DNA from: Coleophoma eucalyptorum
Taxonomy: Eukaryota > Ascomycota > Leotiomycetes > Helotiales > Dermateaceae
Reading direction: 5' to 3'
NCBI GenBank assembly: GCA_026120035.1
Contig: JALRME010000002.1
Span: 806,001-870,000 of the forward strand
Length of the DNA stretch: 64,000 nucleotides
Positions 1 to 11,465 of the stretch are shown piece by piece (positions within the stretch are counted from its first letter, which is position 1; each line of letters opens with the position of its first letter). The translations under genes and the position numbers were made by a program. The notes under the pieces are model-generated. The model was not told the DNA's origin, made no database searches, and was given only the letters and a program-made list of their open reading frames with translations.

Positions 1-2434
1 CCCTGTCTCGCCAACTAGTGCAACTGTTTGTCCTGGCTGAGCAGTAAAGCTAACATTTTTCAATGTCGGCTTTCGTTCGTCGTAGGCAAAGACAACACGA
101 TCAAATTCGACTTTTCCAACACCAAATTTAATAGGTTTAGCGTTTGGGGCATCTTTGATGCTTGGTTTTGTTTGGAGTAGTTCCAGCAGACGCTCAGCAT
201 CCATGAGAGCATACGAGCTTCTTCGATATATGCCACTAAAGGCAAATAAAGGCCCTGCATCATTCGATTAGTTGAAATGCCTATTAGTAAAGATTTCACT
301 AATATCACCTGTGAATTGTGCCCAATAGGTTGTCAAGGTTGCAAATTGGCCAACGGTTTTGCTTCCACGGATGACCTGATACACACCAATATAAAGTGCG
401 CCTAGCAAACCCACAGCCATTAAGAGATTTTGTGCTGCATCCGCGGCACCAGCAGAAAGGTCGAATGCCATCTTTTGTTTCATATGGGCTTTCACAGCTT
501 TGAGCATATCCACGTCAATACCGAATGCAATACGAAACATGAAAAACACTTACCGCATTTATACCTGTCCTCCTCATATGGAATCATGTTGAACAACTAA
601 TCAAAGTTAGCCAATACTGTCGATATCGTCATTTTGAAGAAGCATACACTGGCGGTATTCCACCCTTCCATAGATTGATGACCCACTTCCCATTCTTTTC
701 GATAAACTGTGATGAACTCACGGCGCTTTTGAGACTTGGCAGCAATTAGTTTGCTTGTCAGGTAGAGATATGAAATTGCTGTCGTTGCCATCGTGAAGCC
801 CATGTATGGACCAAAAAGGCTCCAAAGATATGCAAAAGCAACACTTAAATCAATTAGCATTGGCATCATCTGAAAGCATACGATGTCCAGCAAGTCTGCG
901 ACAGAGCGGCCACCAGCTATAGCCATCGTAAGGTCTGATGTCTCTTTGCTATCATGGAAGTCTGAAGATAGTCTCATAATATGAGAATGTGAAGCTGTGC
1001 TCAAAGCATCATACGAATACTGTTCCAACGGCAACCAAAGCCAATTTTGAAGCCATTTTAGACATGAACCACTATCGGCAAAACGTAAAATGGCATATAC
1101 GACAACTGGAAGCCACACGCTTTGAACAGTACTGTCTAGAAAATGGGTTAGCTCTGATAGTAATAAATAATTTGAATACATTACCCCCAACGGTGTATTT
1201 TTGGAGTGTGTCGATCATAATACCAAGCTGTCTTGGTAGGAGGAGATTGAGTGCATTGGCTGCAAGAAGGCAAAATCCTACCAGTACAGCTCTGAACTGC
1301 AGCCTCTTGCTGTGGACTGGCCAGATATGTGGAAAAAGGATCTTATCAATTTGTCAGAATATCAAGGTTTGTAAGAAGGTTTATTCCCATACCGAGAAGC
1401 CTTTCGCATAGGTCCACCAATTTCCATCGCTTTCGAGTCTTTTTGCTATTTGAGCCTGAAGCTTTCGTTCTCCAAACCAGAAGTCATCAGAATCCGTCTC
1501 GCTTGCGTTGTCCGTCGACGTTGTCTGCTGAGTAGTAGCGTCTGTTCCTCCGTAACCATTATCAATCTCTGAGCCTGAGGGCTTTGGAGCAAGCTTTCTA
1601 CTCAGCAATGATTGTCTTTCTGCATCATCAACATCGTATTGCTTTTTGCCAGTTCGTACACCAAAATAGATCGAGGCAAGGGCAATGAAGGTGAATATAC
1701 GTAAGCTTCTTACTGCGATTGTTGCATAGTCGGCAGTGACCTTGGGAAAACTGTGAATTGTTGAGCAAACAAGCAAGGTAGACTCCATAAGGATCTCCAT
1801 GAACCAGGTTGTATAATAAGGGTACCAGACAGGAAATTTCGCATCAGAGAGTATGAGGATTTGGATAACAAAGACGAGTGTTGAGGCCATAAGATAGACC
1901 TATAAGAAGTAATGTTAACACGAGAGGTTTCCTAATAACGCGAATGTCGGAAGTGCTCATACAACATAATCCTGGCGTGCAGACCATTTTGGTTCAGAGA
2001 AGGTGCGGACCACCGAGATAATAGCTTCGGCAAGCTACAATGGAAGTCAGCTCGTGCAAAACGGAACAGTGGACTTCGAGAAGAGCCCGCAAGTAGTATA
2101 AGGACGATTGCAACTTACATAGCTAAGAACAACAGCGGCCAAGACCACAAAGATGATATCGCGACGAACCCGCTCATCTTGTACTCGGAGGCTCTTTGTC
2201 TGGACGATACATATGGTAATGGCGACAGCAGTTATAAAAGTGAGGAAGGTCAGGGCGGGGAATAGGTAGTGCAGAACGACTGAGATTATTTCCAGCGTTT
2301 GGAGCTATGGTTGTGTTAGCTATGTGTAACGAGAGTCTGGTTGTGACACCTTATAGAGGCCAAATGGGAGATGCAAGTTGCCCCGGTGGCTCGCAGGGGA
2401 ATATAACCTTGTCTAAAGCCAACGTGGTCGCCAT
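1..2434 (-). CDS. HMT1-type ABC half-transporter, 5' part (partial at left edge)
   Basis: ABCB-type half-transporter of the vacuolar heavy-metal-tolerance group, expected to move metal- or glutathione-conjugates across the vacuolar membrane; the substrate is inferred from family only. Proposed exons: 2434-2408, 2304-2119, 2034-1963, 1899-1393, 1341-1185, 1135-648, 596-554, 497-309 and 254-1, which keep one frame for 641 residues. Residues 1-264 form an N-terminal hydrophobic domain with several membrane spans (TMD0) plus an acidic linker. The ABC type-1 membrane domain follows, with LLLPRQLGIMID near its start, FADSGSCLKWLQNWLWLPLE, and YALMDAERLLELLQTKP at its end. The nucleotide-binding domain begins with KVEFDRVVFAYDERKPTLKN and runs into Walker A (VALVGETG) at base 1, so catalytic motifs are outside the window. 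The first exon (nine residues, donor AAG|GTTATA) is the least certain part; another donor nearby is out of phase and follows a stop. Confidence 0.85.
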
Positions 2435-5400
2435 GATTTCCGACAGCGTGCATGCGACACTCTCGGTCTCACACGAGGTGTTCTTGACGAGTACTCGCAG
2501 TTGCTTACTGGAGAGACAACCAGAGTCAGGTCAGCCTTGGAATTGAGTTTTGCAGAGAAGACAGTGATGAATGGAACTCCGTGATCTATAACAGAGAGAG
2601 TTGAAGGCAAGGAGGTTCGCAAGAAGCAAATGCTTTTGAAGGAAGAGAGTGAGGGCCACTACGAACATGACAGAATGCAATGGATAACGTGAGGTGAGGT
2701 AAGGTAGGATGACTTCTCCACGGGAAGGACCGAGGCGAGGACAGCAAGAGCATGAAGAGGAAGGCAGGACTTTGATCGACATCGACAAGAAGCGGAATTG
2801 AAATGCGAGCAATCCTGTCCTTCAAACTCTCAACTGTGAGGCGTGTTTGATGGCTTGTAAGGTTTAGGCATACTGCCTTGTCCTTGCGCTATTTGATTGC
2901 ACTTCGTCTTCAGACAACGAGCAATATTCTCCTCGGGACCGAACCAAGACAAGACAAAACACAAACACAAACACGGCATATGGGTTTGACTGTGGTGTCC
3001 GCTTGATTCCAAGCATTCACTGGAAATGTAGATGGACTGCGGTGTAACGTAAAATATCCCCCACAGCATCTCATGAATCCCTTCCCTCCTTGACTCTTGC
3101 AACGTCTCGTTATCCCTCGTACCCCCAGACTTCGACCATAGCCCAGGACCCAGCCATGAGATATGAGAACGAATCGGGAGAATCCCTAGAATTCAACAAA
3201 GGAGAAAAATGTCGGTCTTTCAAACGCTAAACTCACCTTGTCAAGACTGAATCACGACGTTGTCCAAGGTGCTTGACGTTGCGCGCCACGTCTCTCTGAT
3301 CGGATGTTGCTGCTACGATTAGGGAGCCATTTCGATTATTAAAAGGATGGAGAGTCGTACAATCGAGGGGTAAAAGCTTGCAATCCCATTCCTCATGCTA
3401 GGCGTGCATGAGTCATTGAGGCGGACGTCGACTCAGTTATATACTTTCTTGCCAGATGATGAAGACACGGCAAGAAATATAATCGATAACAGCAGACCGC
3501 CGGTGCGGAATTGCACTTGGATCCATTAACTTTCACCTACCTGTTACTGTCACCATACGCCGGTCCCAATGGCAGGGAAGACTGTAGTGGCAGCAGCTAG
3601 ACGGAGAAGAGTATGAATCGCGAGTGAGTGGAGTGCAGCATTCTCAAACAAAAGAAAACATCGTCGTCGGCCCTCACGAAGCTTGCGCTGCTGATGGAGA
3701 GAGAGATATATTAGGCCGGGGTTGCGAATATACGGTCTGACATGAGTAGGCTTTTACGATCTAGGTCCTTTGGATCGCCGATAGCACGCAGGAAAATTGG
3801 TCAACCGATGTATGATGAATCGAGCAACGATGGGAGCCGGCATCCTGCTCCCCCATGAGCGCGTTCTGGGTCTGGGTCTACCGTATCAACACCGCCGAAC
3901 TACTCACCCCCTGCGGTTGAATGTCAAGTCCTTTGGACATGACAAGACAGCCAGGATATCGCGTCAGGAGCCGGGAGCAGCTCTCGAGTCAAGATCCCGT
4001 GGTGTGCTTCTCGTCATCTTTGTGACACTAGCTCTTACCAGAACAATGGCTGAGATGAGTCTAGAAAGCTGATGTTGGCGGTAATCAACCTCGCCAACCA
4101 TGCCAACCACAAACGTGCTACGGTACGGTCACCCGCTTCTCGTTGTGAGTTCCCTGCATGTCTTCCTTGAACCACTTGTCCCTGGTCCTTCGCATTTCTC
4201 ATGGCACCATTTCGTCCCTCCCCTGCATCACACTCAGTCAGAGCTTTTGATACGTGGGTATAAGAGGAACTACTGTACTACTGATGTAGCTGCGATTCTA
4301 ACGCCAAGATCGTTCCCTATTGGGAACAAGGGTCGAGAATTCGGGAGAGGTTCCTGCAGGCTTTTATGCAACCAAGCGTGGAAGGCTCTGATGGAACCGC
4401 GATGCAGTATCGAACCTCACAACCGTGCATTTGGTGAACCCCAGCTTTTCCGACCTCCCGATAGACAACCCAGTGCATGTTATGCTAGTAACAGACATCC
4501 ATCAACCTTGTCCGGCCTGTACAACAAATCGCGTCGGTGTGGTTGCACTCCAGCGGCTTATATTTCCCAAAGTCCAATGGTTCTGCTCTAATATGGGGTA
4601 TCCTAGGAAGTTCACTCGCGATATCTGGTGTAACGATAACATAACATCACGAGTTGTATCCTTCTCGCTCCTGCTATGGGTGTGAGCGGCCAAACGATAT
4701 TACCCCCTGTATGTAGTTGGTATCGAATACCGATTTGGATGTGTTCCCGGCACGTCAACGAACGTCTCGATTCTAGCTTCAGTCCAGCTTCGTCTAGCTC
4801 CAATTCTAGGTGTTGCACCGCAGCTGAGACCCCGTGTCAAGCCAGTTTGAACGCTTATCTTATAGTTTTAATAGTCACCAAAAGCTGCTCAGGGAGCGTT
4901 CAATTGGATGGAGTCTGAGTTTGATAGCTTCAAATTCTTATTTTCAACCTATTCCGCTGTGCCATGCAACAAGATCCTACAAATGCAGCAACTTCCTTCT
5001 TGTGTATCCACTTCGATACTTGATATCTCTCAACTTCTCCTGCAACCAACTTCTTGTGCTTGTGTCATGTCATGTAGTATTCACTTGTGGGATTTAGTGA
5101 TTTGAAATCGGCATCGGGAAAATATACTCAGGATTCCCGACTCTAGCTCCTCTCCTCAAATGAGGAATTCAGTTACTGGCTTTATTGAGCTGAGAGGAAA
5201 GACTAAGGCTTTGCAAGTTTGCACAACACTAATTACCTGCGTTATCATTCTCACGATCCAGCCGCCGATATGTGGGCAAAGACAGTGCGTCAAGCTTACA
5301 AAGTGTGCGGTCATGTCAGAGTTTCACATATACAGGTGTTCTACATGAGGTACGGGTCGCAGTTGAGAGCCACGCCTTGGTTGTCCACCACCTGCAATCA

Positions 5401-5908
5401 AAAGCATCTTTATAGTTTAGCAGGTCACATAGTCGGTGGGTACAATCTACAGTGCAAATAGTTCATACTTTCGCACATCTGCTTGATGTCATTATGAATT
5501 TGAGCCGCACTCGCATTTTAGGCATTTTGGGTTAGTCCTCAATGACGGCGTTCATTGCCTATCTTGTCAGTCTGCACTTGGCTGTACTGCACACTCCTGT
5601 AGTACAGAACTGCATATTTGAGCTTTTTAAGTGAGGGGCTGAATAAAGTCGTGATTGGCGGCTTATGTGTTTTAGGTTGAGACCTAGGACTTATCATCAA
5701 ACTTCTCAAAAGACTAGAAATTGTGCTCAAGGCGGGACTGGCAACCACCAGAGGCACTCGAGTTCTGTGAACTTTGTTGGAAGAGTGTTTTCTCAATATG
5801 ATATTCTCGGCATGCATACATGATGTCTATTGCATATGCGCTTCAGGTCAGAATTGTCATTCAACAGAAGTCATTTGTTATAGCCATGCGACATGTCATA
5901 GTGCCTCA
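2435..5908. other. Gene-poor stretch, about 3.5 kb
   Basis: No supportable gene. The part next to 2434 must carry the promoter of the ABC transporter. Open frames here are short, lack family signatures and show no matching splice structure. Confidence 0.6.
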
Positions 5909-6665
5909 CTAATCAGTGCTTAGTTTCCAGAGGCCGTCTCCCAAGTAATGTCCTTCTTCCACAACAGGTCCCTTGCCCTTCTCTTTCACCTCCTTCGTTC
6001 CCATGCTTAGCAAGCCCACGGCACAAGCTTCCTCTTTGCCTTCGGCACAGATAACCACAGGTTCTCCTGCCTCCAGCTCCCTCCCGCCGTACCAGCCTTC
6101 CGAACCATCGTTCGCTGGTCCATACCCTGTCTCGGGTCCTTTATCTTCTGCATCTCCGCTTGGTAACCTCCCCCCCGTGGATGTCAAGCCAGGAGCCATG
6201 AGTGTTGCGCCGGAGAGCACAAAGCGAATCGCACCTCGATCGATACGGATGCTGGGGAAGCAGTGCGGGAAACGGTGAACAAGCTTCAAATGTGGTAGCA
6301 GGGCATCGGTCATATGTTGAAAGAAGAGAGGCGTGCTGCCTATTAGATATAGTGTGACTCTGTCTGGTCTGTGATTTTCCAAATTCCATGATTAGCCAAG
6401 GTGGACAATATTTGATGGCAACGCAACTTTATAACCAAAAAACCTACATCTTCATTGCATCTAATTGCTCCTTCTTTGGTATTACCTCATCGATATACGG
6501 TGCGAGCAGTGGGTATGTTGTCGTGAGCTGTGTGCGAATCGCTCGTTGCACTGAGGATTTTACTTTTGATTTTGAGCCGGGGGAGATGCTGGAGGAAGCT
6601 GGTTAGCAGAGTAACTGATTGCAGAAAGTCTTCAAATGAAGGTTCACTTGCTCTTTTTTAAACAT
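5909..6665 (-). CDS. TMA20: Translation machinery-associated protein 20 (MCT-1/TMA20-like, PUA domain)
   Basis: Ribosome-associated protein of the MCT-1/TMA20 family. In yeast it works with TMA22 (DENR partner) in recycling 40S subunits and in re-initiation; this role is family knowledge. Exons 6665-6652, 6588-6448 and 6368-5909 give 204 residues. The N-terminal part reads MFKKDISPGSKSKVKSSVQR, then TYPLLAPYIDEVIPKKEQLD, typical of the family. The C-terminal PUA domain contains PHLKLVHRFPHCFPSIRIDR, GAIRFVLSGATLMAPGLTS, EGKEEACAVG and the ending HYLGDGLWKL. The protein is longer than yeast TMA20 because of a Gly/Glu-rich insert between SGGRLPSG-like and GEPVVICAEG segments. The first intron uses a GC donor (GA|GCAAGT), chosen because it alone restores the frame and the MFKKD start. 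The second intron is GT-AG, 6447-6369. It stands alone with wide flanks. Confidence 0.9.
6589..6651 (-). other. Probable GC-AG intron in TMA20
   Basis: 63-bp intron after a 14-nt coding exon. The donor reads GA|GCAAGTG, the best consensus for GC-AG introns. A GCTAACC branch-like motif lies 14 bases before the acceptor CTCCAG|C. The nearby GT (CAA|GTGAAC) gives the wrong phase with either candidate acceptor. Confidence 0.7.
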
Positions 6666-8603
6666 CTTGGCTAGGTTATGCTAGAGATTGGGTATGGAGA
6701 TTGGGATATCGGGTGAATGAAGCTCGTAGGATGAGGGGCATATTTCCTGCTTGATGCCCCTCCATATTTAGCGCGGGGCTTAGCGTGATCCATTTCACGT
6801 GATCGTGTTTTCCGTGTATATAGATATCCTCACAATATAACGACCATTTACACAACATCGTTTTAGTAGTCTTGAAAAGTTGCTCGGATTGTGGCATCAG
6901 AAAACAAGAGCTCCGAAGAGAGCATAGTAAAACTAGTTGTCATCATTTCCGCACTCTGCTCGGTTATGCTCTATGCCTAGAATCACAAAATCTTTTGCCT
7001 ACGAGCAGATATGCATGCACCGACGCAAATTAAGATACGACAGTTCATTGATGGAGCTGTGTCAACCCCTATCCTGCAAGGAAAGAAAGGTGTGATGACT
7101 TTGGCTTGTATAGGTCATGCTTTTACTTGCATCTTCCGACTGTTATCCTTGGTCTGGTGAGCTCTCAAGCTGAACTCTTCAGCTGAGCAAGGGTATAATC
7201 TAATTGTTTGATCTTCTTGAAACTTTCAGTGGCACATTTTTCAGAAACCCGTGTCAGCTGAGTTCCAGGGACCTATCCTGACAAACGAACCTGCTATGAC
7301 AAACCGACCTGGCCTGACAAGAAGCCTTGGCCTGGATTTAGTCCATTGGCTTTGCATGCGACGTTGCAATACAAAGGTATCTCGTTTCCCGGGTCGGTTC
7401 AAAACGGAACAAGGGAGACATAAATCAAATCCTTGGAATGGAGTGAAAGCCCTTGTCCTTTACTTGGGGCATCGACACCGAGTCAAGTAACTGCAGCTAC
7501 ATCAGCTTTCCTGAGATCATTAATTTCTATAGAGTATAACATGATTTCTGAAATCCGAGTCGAGGTACTTGCTAGTCTGAAAAAAAGCAACCATACCTTC
7601 CCAGGTTGCATTAGCACACTGCAGCCTGACTCAGATCCCGTCCCAAATTCGGGAACTGAAGGCCCGAAATGAGGCTACGTCGAGAGTCAGTTTATACTTA
7701 CCTCTTTTATGGCTTGGGGTCTAGACTGCTTCAGTCTTGCGGCTCGGAAGTCTACTATGCAACAGCCTTCTAGATCAGGCAATCAAAGGGCCGACGAGTT
7801 TTCGCCCTTGAAAAAAAAACAATCACTTGCATAAGAGATATGTCCTTGATCGCCATGAAGATGCATCGATGTGATAAATCTTGTACCAACTCCCTTGCCT
7901 TATGACGTAGAAACTTGTTAGTTGACTCGTCGCTTATTTGGGTGCTGCAAGTGCACAGCGACAGTAGTCATGGCTACAGCAAGTGCATGACATTCGTTTC
8001 TTTTCACGAAAACCCTTGGTGACTTCCAGACCAAAAACCTTGCATGTAAGGCGTTGAGAAAACGGCTCTTGCCATAAATACATGCATTGCCTTCTTACAT
8101 GAAGACGCTGCTCTCGGGGAAAATGATACCCTTCGAAGCCTCCCTCTACTAGCCAGTCAGTACTGAAACCTGTAGCAAGAGGCTTTCGCTGTTGGGCATT
8201 AAACAAGCAATCACTAACAATGCAACCGCACTGATAGTGCAGATACAAGATCATTCTTCATAAACACTGCAGGAAAGAACTGTCATCCCAAAACGCTATG
8301 CTACTTTTTTATTGAAGTTGGAGCAGAACACCACATATCTTACGAGGTAAGGTGCTCCCAGATGTATTGGGAGAAAGACCATGGAGAAAGATTCGCGTTC
8401 TTATCCCTTCACTCTACTATTTTGGCTACGCATCTATAGCACGATATGTTGGACGTTTGAAGACGAGCATAAATTTTGAGAATTGTCCTTTATTTCCTAA
8501 AGACCATTTTCTAGCCCTATAATACCCAGTCATAAATCATCTACTCATACAACAGATACAACAGTGAGGACAAGTGATACAGTTGTTCAAAGTACAGGCT
8601 TGT
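6666..8603. other. Intergenic, about 1.9 kb
   Basis: No supportable gene. Contains the TMA20 upstream region on one side and the 3' side of the small inhibitor gene on the other, plus a short 18-bp-period repeat at 7273-7326 and a CACGTG at about 6799. Confidence 0.55.
7273..7326. repeat. 18-bp-period imperfect tandem repeat, three units
   Basis: Three 18-base units sharing the core CTGACAAAC/ATGACAAAC/CTGACAAGA followed by GAAC/CGAC/AGCC. A fourth partial unit may follow. The unit is a multiple of three, so one frame reads as a six-residue repeat (LTNEPA, MTNRPG, LTRSLG), but no gene surrounds it. Confidence 0.6.
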
Positions 8604-8982
8604 CTACTGGTGATTAACATGAGAGACAGTACCATCCTTTGCGAGGTGGATATTCAGCCTTGATCTAGTTAGCCTCTACTTCATCTTGCGCGTGGGAAAA
8701 AGAATATAGACAGCTTACCTGTCTGGGTTGAAGTCCTTGGTGACCATCTGGCCAGGCTCGATAACCCTCGTCTCTTTTGGCAACTCGGCTCTTGCGAAGG
8801 TCTACACCATAAGGCCAGTGAGCATTTCTCTTATTGATGGTATTTGTTTCTTAATGATGGCTGAGACTTACCACCTGATCAGAAGTATCACCAATCTTTT
8901 TTCCAACAAGCTTGTTCATCCATTCTGAAGTCTTGTCGTTTCCGCTACCTTGCGAGTTAATTCCTGGAGCGACGAGAGGCAT
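8604..8982 (-). CDS. Peptidase inhibitor I78 family-like small protein
   Basis: Small soluble protein resembling the potato-inhibitor-like I78 family, which blocks serine peptidases by an exposed loop; the target is unknown. Exons 8982-8872, 8801-8719 and 8658-8604 give 82 residues. It begins MPLVAPGINSQGSGND, then WMNKLVGKKIGDTSDQ, and ends with the family-type core: ETRVIEPGQMVTKDFNPDRL, NIHLAKDGTVSHV. Trp-x-x-Lys-Leu-x-Gly-Lys, Arg-Val-Ile-x-Pro-Gly and the Asp-x-Asn-Pro-Asp-Arg-Leu-Asn block are the visible family marks. There is no signal peptide and no cysteine, so a cytosolic role is likely, for example controlling vacuolar or cytosolic proteases. Both introns are GT-AG (GTAAGT, GTAAGC). 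CACGTG boxes lie 250 and 420 bp upstream. Confidence 0.85.
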
Positions 8983-9231
8983 GTTGAGTGATTTTGTTGT
9001 AATAAAGGATCTGTGTAAGTAAGATGACTTTGGTTTTGCTAAGAGCTTGAGATTTTGTGTAATAGGAGATCGAAGGACACCATGAATGAGGAGGAGCTTT
9101 ATAAGGAAGCTCTGCTTGCCTCTCCCACATGAATGGAGTGTGTCAGCTGTCTATGACGTAGAGCGTCCCGTCACCACCTCACCTTCACTAAGGTGCTTCA
9201 GGCTGGAACGTCCTCGTCTCGGCTGTTACCA

Positions 9232-9406
9232 CACGTGACAAGTACTAGACTCATGTGGCTTTACACAAAGTCTGTTTGTCGATATGCTACTAAAGTAATT
9301 GTTGACAAGATATGAAACCATAAATAAATTGTTCCAATGCAGTCTTTCTTTTCTCTCTCTGAGTTCTGAAAGAAGTCCTCGTGGACGCGCGCGGCTACTT
9401 CACGTG
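9232..9406. promoter_or_regulatory. Pair of CACGTGAC sites upstream of the I78-like gene
   Basis: Two E-box/G-box type sites (9232-9239 and 9401-9408) on the same strand, 169 bp apart. They sit 250 and 420 bp upstream of the inhibitor start codon. Such sites are bound by bHLH or some bZIP factors in fungi; binding here is inference. Confidence 0.35.
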
Positions 9407-9470
9407 ACCAAGCACAGCCCAGACTGCGCTGCAAGAAGAAGCTTTTCAGGGATATGCCTCGCGACCCCTC

Positions 9471-9507
9471 TCTGAACTCTGAACCTTTGAACTCTGAACT
9501 CTGAACT
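9471..9507. repeat. CTCTGAA-type tandem repeat
   Basis: Five TCTGAAC/TTTGAAC units in tandem with 7-8 base spacing. Confidence 0.75.
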
Positions 9508-10279
9508 AGAAGTCCCCTCTCGTACTAAAGGGAATATAGATTGGTATCTAAACTACACTGTCCTATCAGTGATCACAGCCCGCTTGGACCAGAACTTCCA
9601 TTGTGGCACAGCCAAAAAGATACTTACCTATCAAAGCTCGTGAAGCCGCTGAACGAGGGGACAAGAAAGTCAAATTAGGAAGAGTGTTTCATCAACATGC
9701 CGACTTGAGTCGGCTCAGCCAGGATGGTCAACGTTGCCCTACTCTATTCAAAGTACCCATCGCTTCGTCACCAGCTTTGATGGCCCTGTGGAGATAGTGG
9801 AGCAAATCCAGCAGTCAGAATTATACGCCGAGATCATCTGCTGGTCCGTTGATCCTTTGTTTGCGCGTCTAGCATAAGAAAATTTCGTCCACTTCAGACG
9901 AACGAACTTCAGGCCTGTTGCTTTGATACAGCATTGGGTGCGTACCACTCCTGCGTCGACTGTGCCATACTGGACCTCCCTAAGGTTCAGGCACTCCAAT
10001 CATAGCTGGCAGCGTTGCTGCAGTGCGATTGCGGTGGTTACAGCATGCTCAAAGGAGGGGATCAGCCGGCTGGGCGCAGGCCAGCCTTCCTGCAATTGTC
10101 GAGCTACCGCCGTCAGCCCCCCTATCCTCTGCTCACTACGCCACTGCAAACTTAAGCTCATAGCTTCGCCGTAGACCCAAAAATAAGCATGCAAAGTTGG
10201 TTCATTTCTCTGCTATATTGTTTACTTCGTTCCTCCACATATACCCCTTCCCTCGCCTTCGTTGAATTTTATCTTTAAT

Positions 10280-10325
10280 CTTGCTCTTGCTCCTGCTCCT
10301 GCTCCGGCTCTCGCTCTTGTTCCTG
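10280..10325. repeat. Hexanucleotide CTTGCT/CTCCTG repeat in a 5' leader
   Basis: Imperfect six-base repeat (CTTGCT, CTTGCTC, CTGCTC, CGGCTC, TCGCTC) just upstream of the membrane-protein start. Being pyrimidine-rich, it is probably part of the promoter or leader. Confidence 0.65.
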
Positions 10326-10391
10326 CATCTGTTGCAAGAGACAACTAATTACCCTTCTCCAAGTCGTCAATCTTTGCTGCAACTTTTCATC

Positions 10392-11465
10392 ATGCGTCCG
10401 ATCCTTATAGGTATTTTGGCCGGTTCCGCCGCACTGGTCTCAGCCAGAAACACTTGTGTGCAAGACAACCTCGACGAGATCGTAAGCCGAACATCTTGTG
10501 GAGACGACGCCGCTATTTCACGATGTCTTCGCCACGCCGACCTTGAAAAACTGGATGAGATTGAATTATGCTTCTATGGTGGAGGATGCGAGATCAAAGA
10601 CGCGCTTGTTGGAGCTCAATGGTTTTCAGAGGACTGCCATGCATCTGAGGAGGTTGGAGGAGGGGAATTGAGGAAGAGAGCAAGCACCTCGACGACAGAA
10701 GAGTCCACTACAGCAGCCTCGACGACTGCTTCAGCGTCGACGACAATTGCTAGCACATCAGCAACCACCACCGCCGATACATCCTCTTCAACAGATACCT
10801 CAACAACCACAAGTGCCAGCACAGCATCCTCAACATTATCTAGTTCCACAACTAGCACGAGTTCGAGCTCGAGTTCCTCAGCATCCTCTACATCCAGCAC
10901 CAGCTCCACTGGCTTAGTCTGCTCCACCACAAGCTCCTTTTCGACCTCAGTATGCAGCTGGTCTTCCGGATCGAGCTACAGCTGCACCCCAACGATGACA
11001 GGTACACTAACCTGCGCAGCCGGCAACCTCTGCTCGACTGATTCAGCAGGTAACGGTGTATGCATGAAGCGACAAGACTCATTGACAACCTCTGGCGTGG
11101 TGGTGACAATCGCATTCAGTGTCGGCATCGCGTCGTTCCTGATCGCACTTATGGTTATGTATTTCCAGGCCAAGAACAGGATGAAGAAGGACCAAGCTGA
11201 GCGCATGGCTCTTTTGACGAGCCAAGCTTACACCAAGGAACCGGAGCTTGCATCATCACCACCAGCTGGACAAAGCTACGCGCAGCGCCGCGCTGGTCAG
11301 CGTGGTGTTAATGATGCCGACGTTGACCTGCCTCTCATTACGACTGATGAATACCATGGTGGAAACCAGGGCCATTATGGCCAAACACAAACGAATTCCT
11401 CGTCGCGGGACCAGAGCCCTTCGAACTCAGCACCAGTGCACCCGGGCCATCCGGCTCTGAACTAA
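10392..11465 (+). CDS. Ser/Thr-rich type I membrane protein with two six-cysteine segments
   Basis: Single-exon gene, 357 residues. A signal peptide (about 1-17, MRPILIGILAGSAALVSA) is followed by an extracellular segment with six Cys (22, 36, 45, 60, 66, 82) and a dibasic site (RKR, 94-96). Then comes a mucin-like Ser/Thr tract (about 97-175), a second six-Cys segment (177, 188, 198, 208, 214, 224), one membrane span (about 235-258) and a basic-start cytoplasmic tail ending in a disordered Pro/Gln/Ser region. The architecture resembles fungal cell-wall sensors (WSC/Mid2-like: anchored head, O-mannosylated stalk, short tail), but I do not recognise the Cys domains. An in-frame ATG-less extension exists upstream; the ATG at 10392 is chosen because it directly precedes the signal peptide. 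Function unknown; a wall or surface sensing role is inference. Confidence 0.8.
   Translation: MRPILIGILAGSAALVSARNTCVQDNLDEIVSRTSCGDDAAISRCLRHADLEKLDEIELCFYGGGCEIKDALVGAQWFSEDCHASEEVGGGELRKRASTSTTEESTTAASTTASASTTIASTSATTTADTSSSTDTSTTTSASTASSTLSSSTTSTSSSSSSSASSTSSTSSTGLVCSTTSSFSTSVCSWSSGSSYSCTPTMTGTLTCAAGNLCSTDSAGNGVCMKRQDSLTTSGVVVTIAFSVGIASFLIALMVMYFQAKNRMKKDQAERMALLTSQAYTKEPELASSPPAGQSYAQRRAGQRGVNDADVDLPLITTDEYHGGNQGHYGQTQTNSSSRDQSPSNSAPVHPGHPALN

Larger units (their letters stand above)
8983..10391. other. Divergent intergenic region with CACGTG boxes
   Basis: Lies between the small inhibitor gene (minus) and the 12-cysteine membrane protein gene (plus), so it should hold both promoters. 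CACGTG occurs at 9232-9237 and 9401-9406, each in the form CACGTGAC. Also holds short repeats at 9471-9507 and 10280-10325. No gene seen. Confidence 0.6.

Noticed and set aside
2321..2434. Alternative first exon of the ABC transporter ending at TAAG|GTGTCA
   Set aside because: An in-frame stop precedes that donor and the phase does not fit the next exon; the donor AAG|GTTATA at 2407 fits.
5973..6278. 101-codon plus-strand frame
   Set aside because: Antisense to the PUA domain exon of TMA20.
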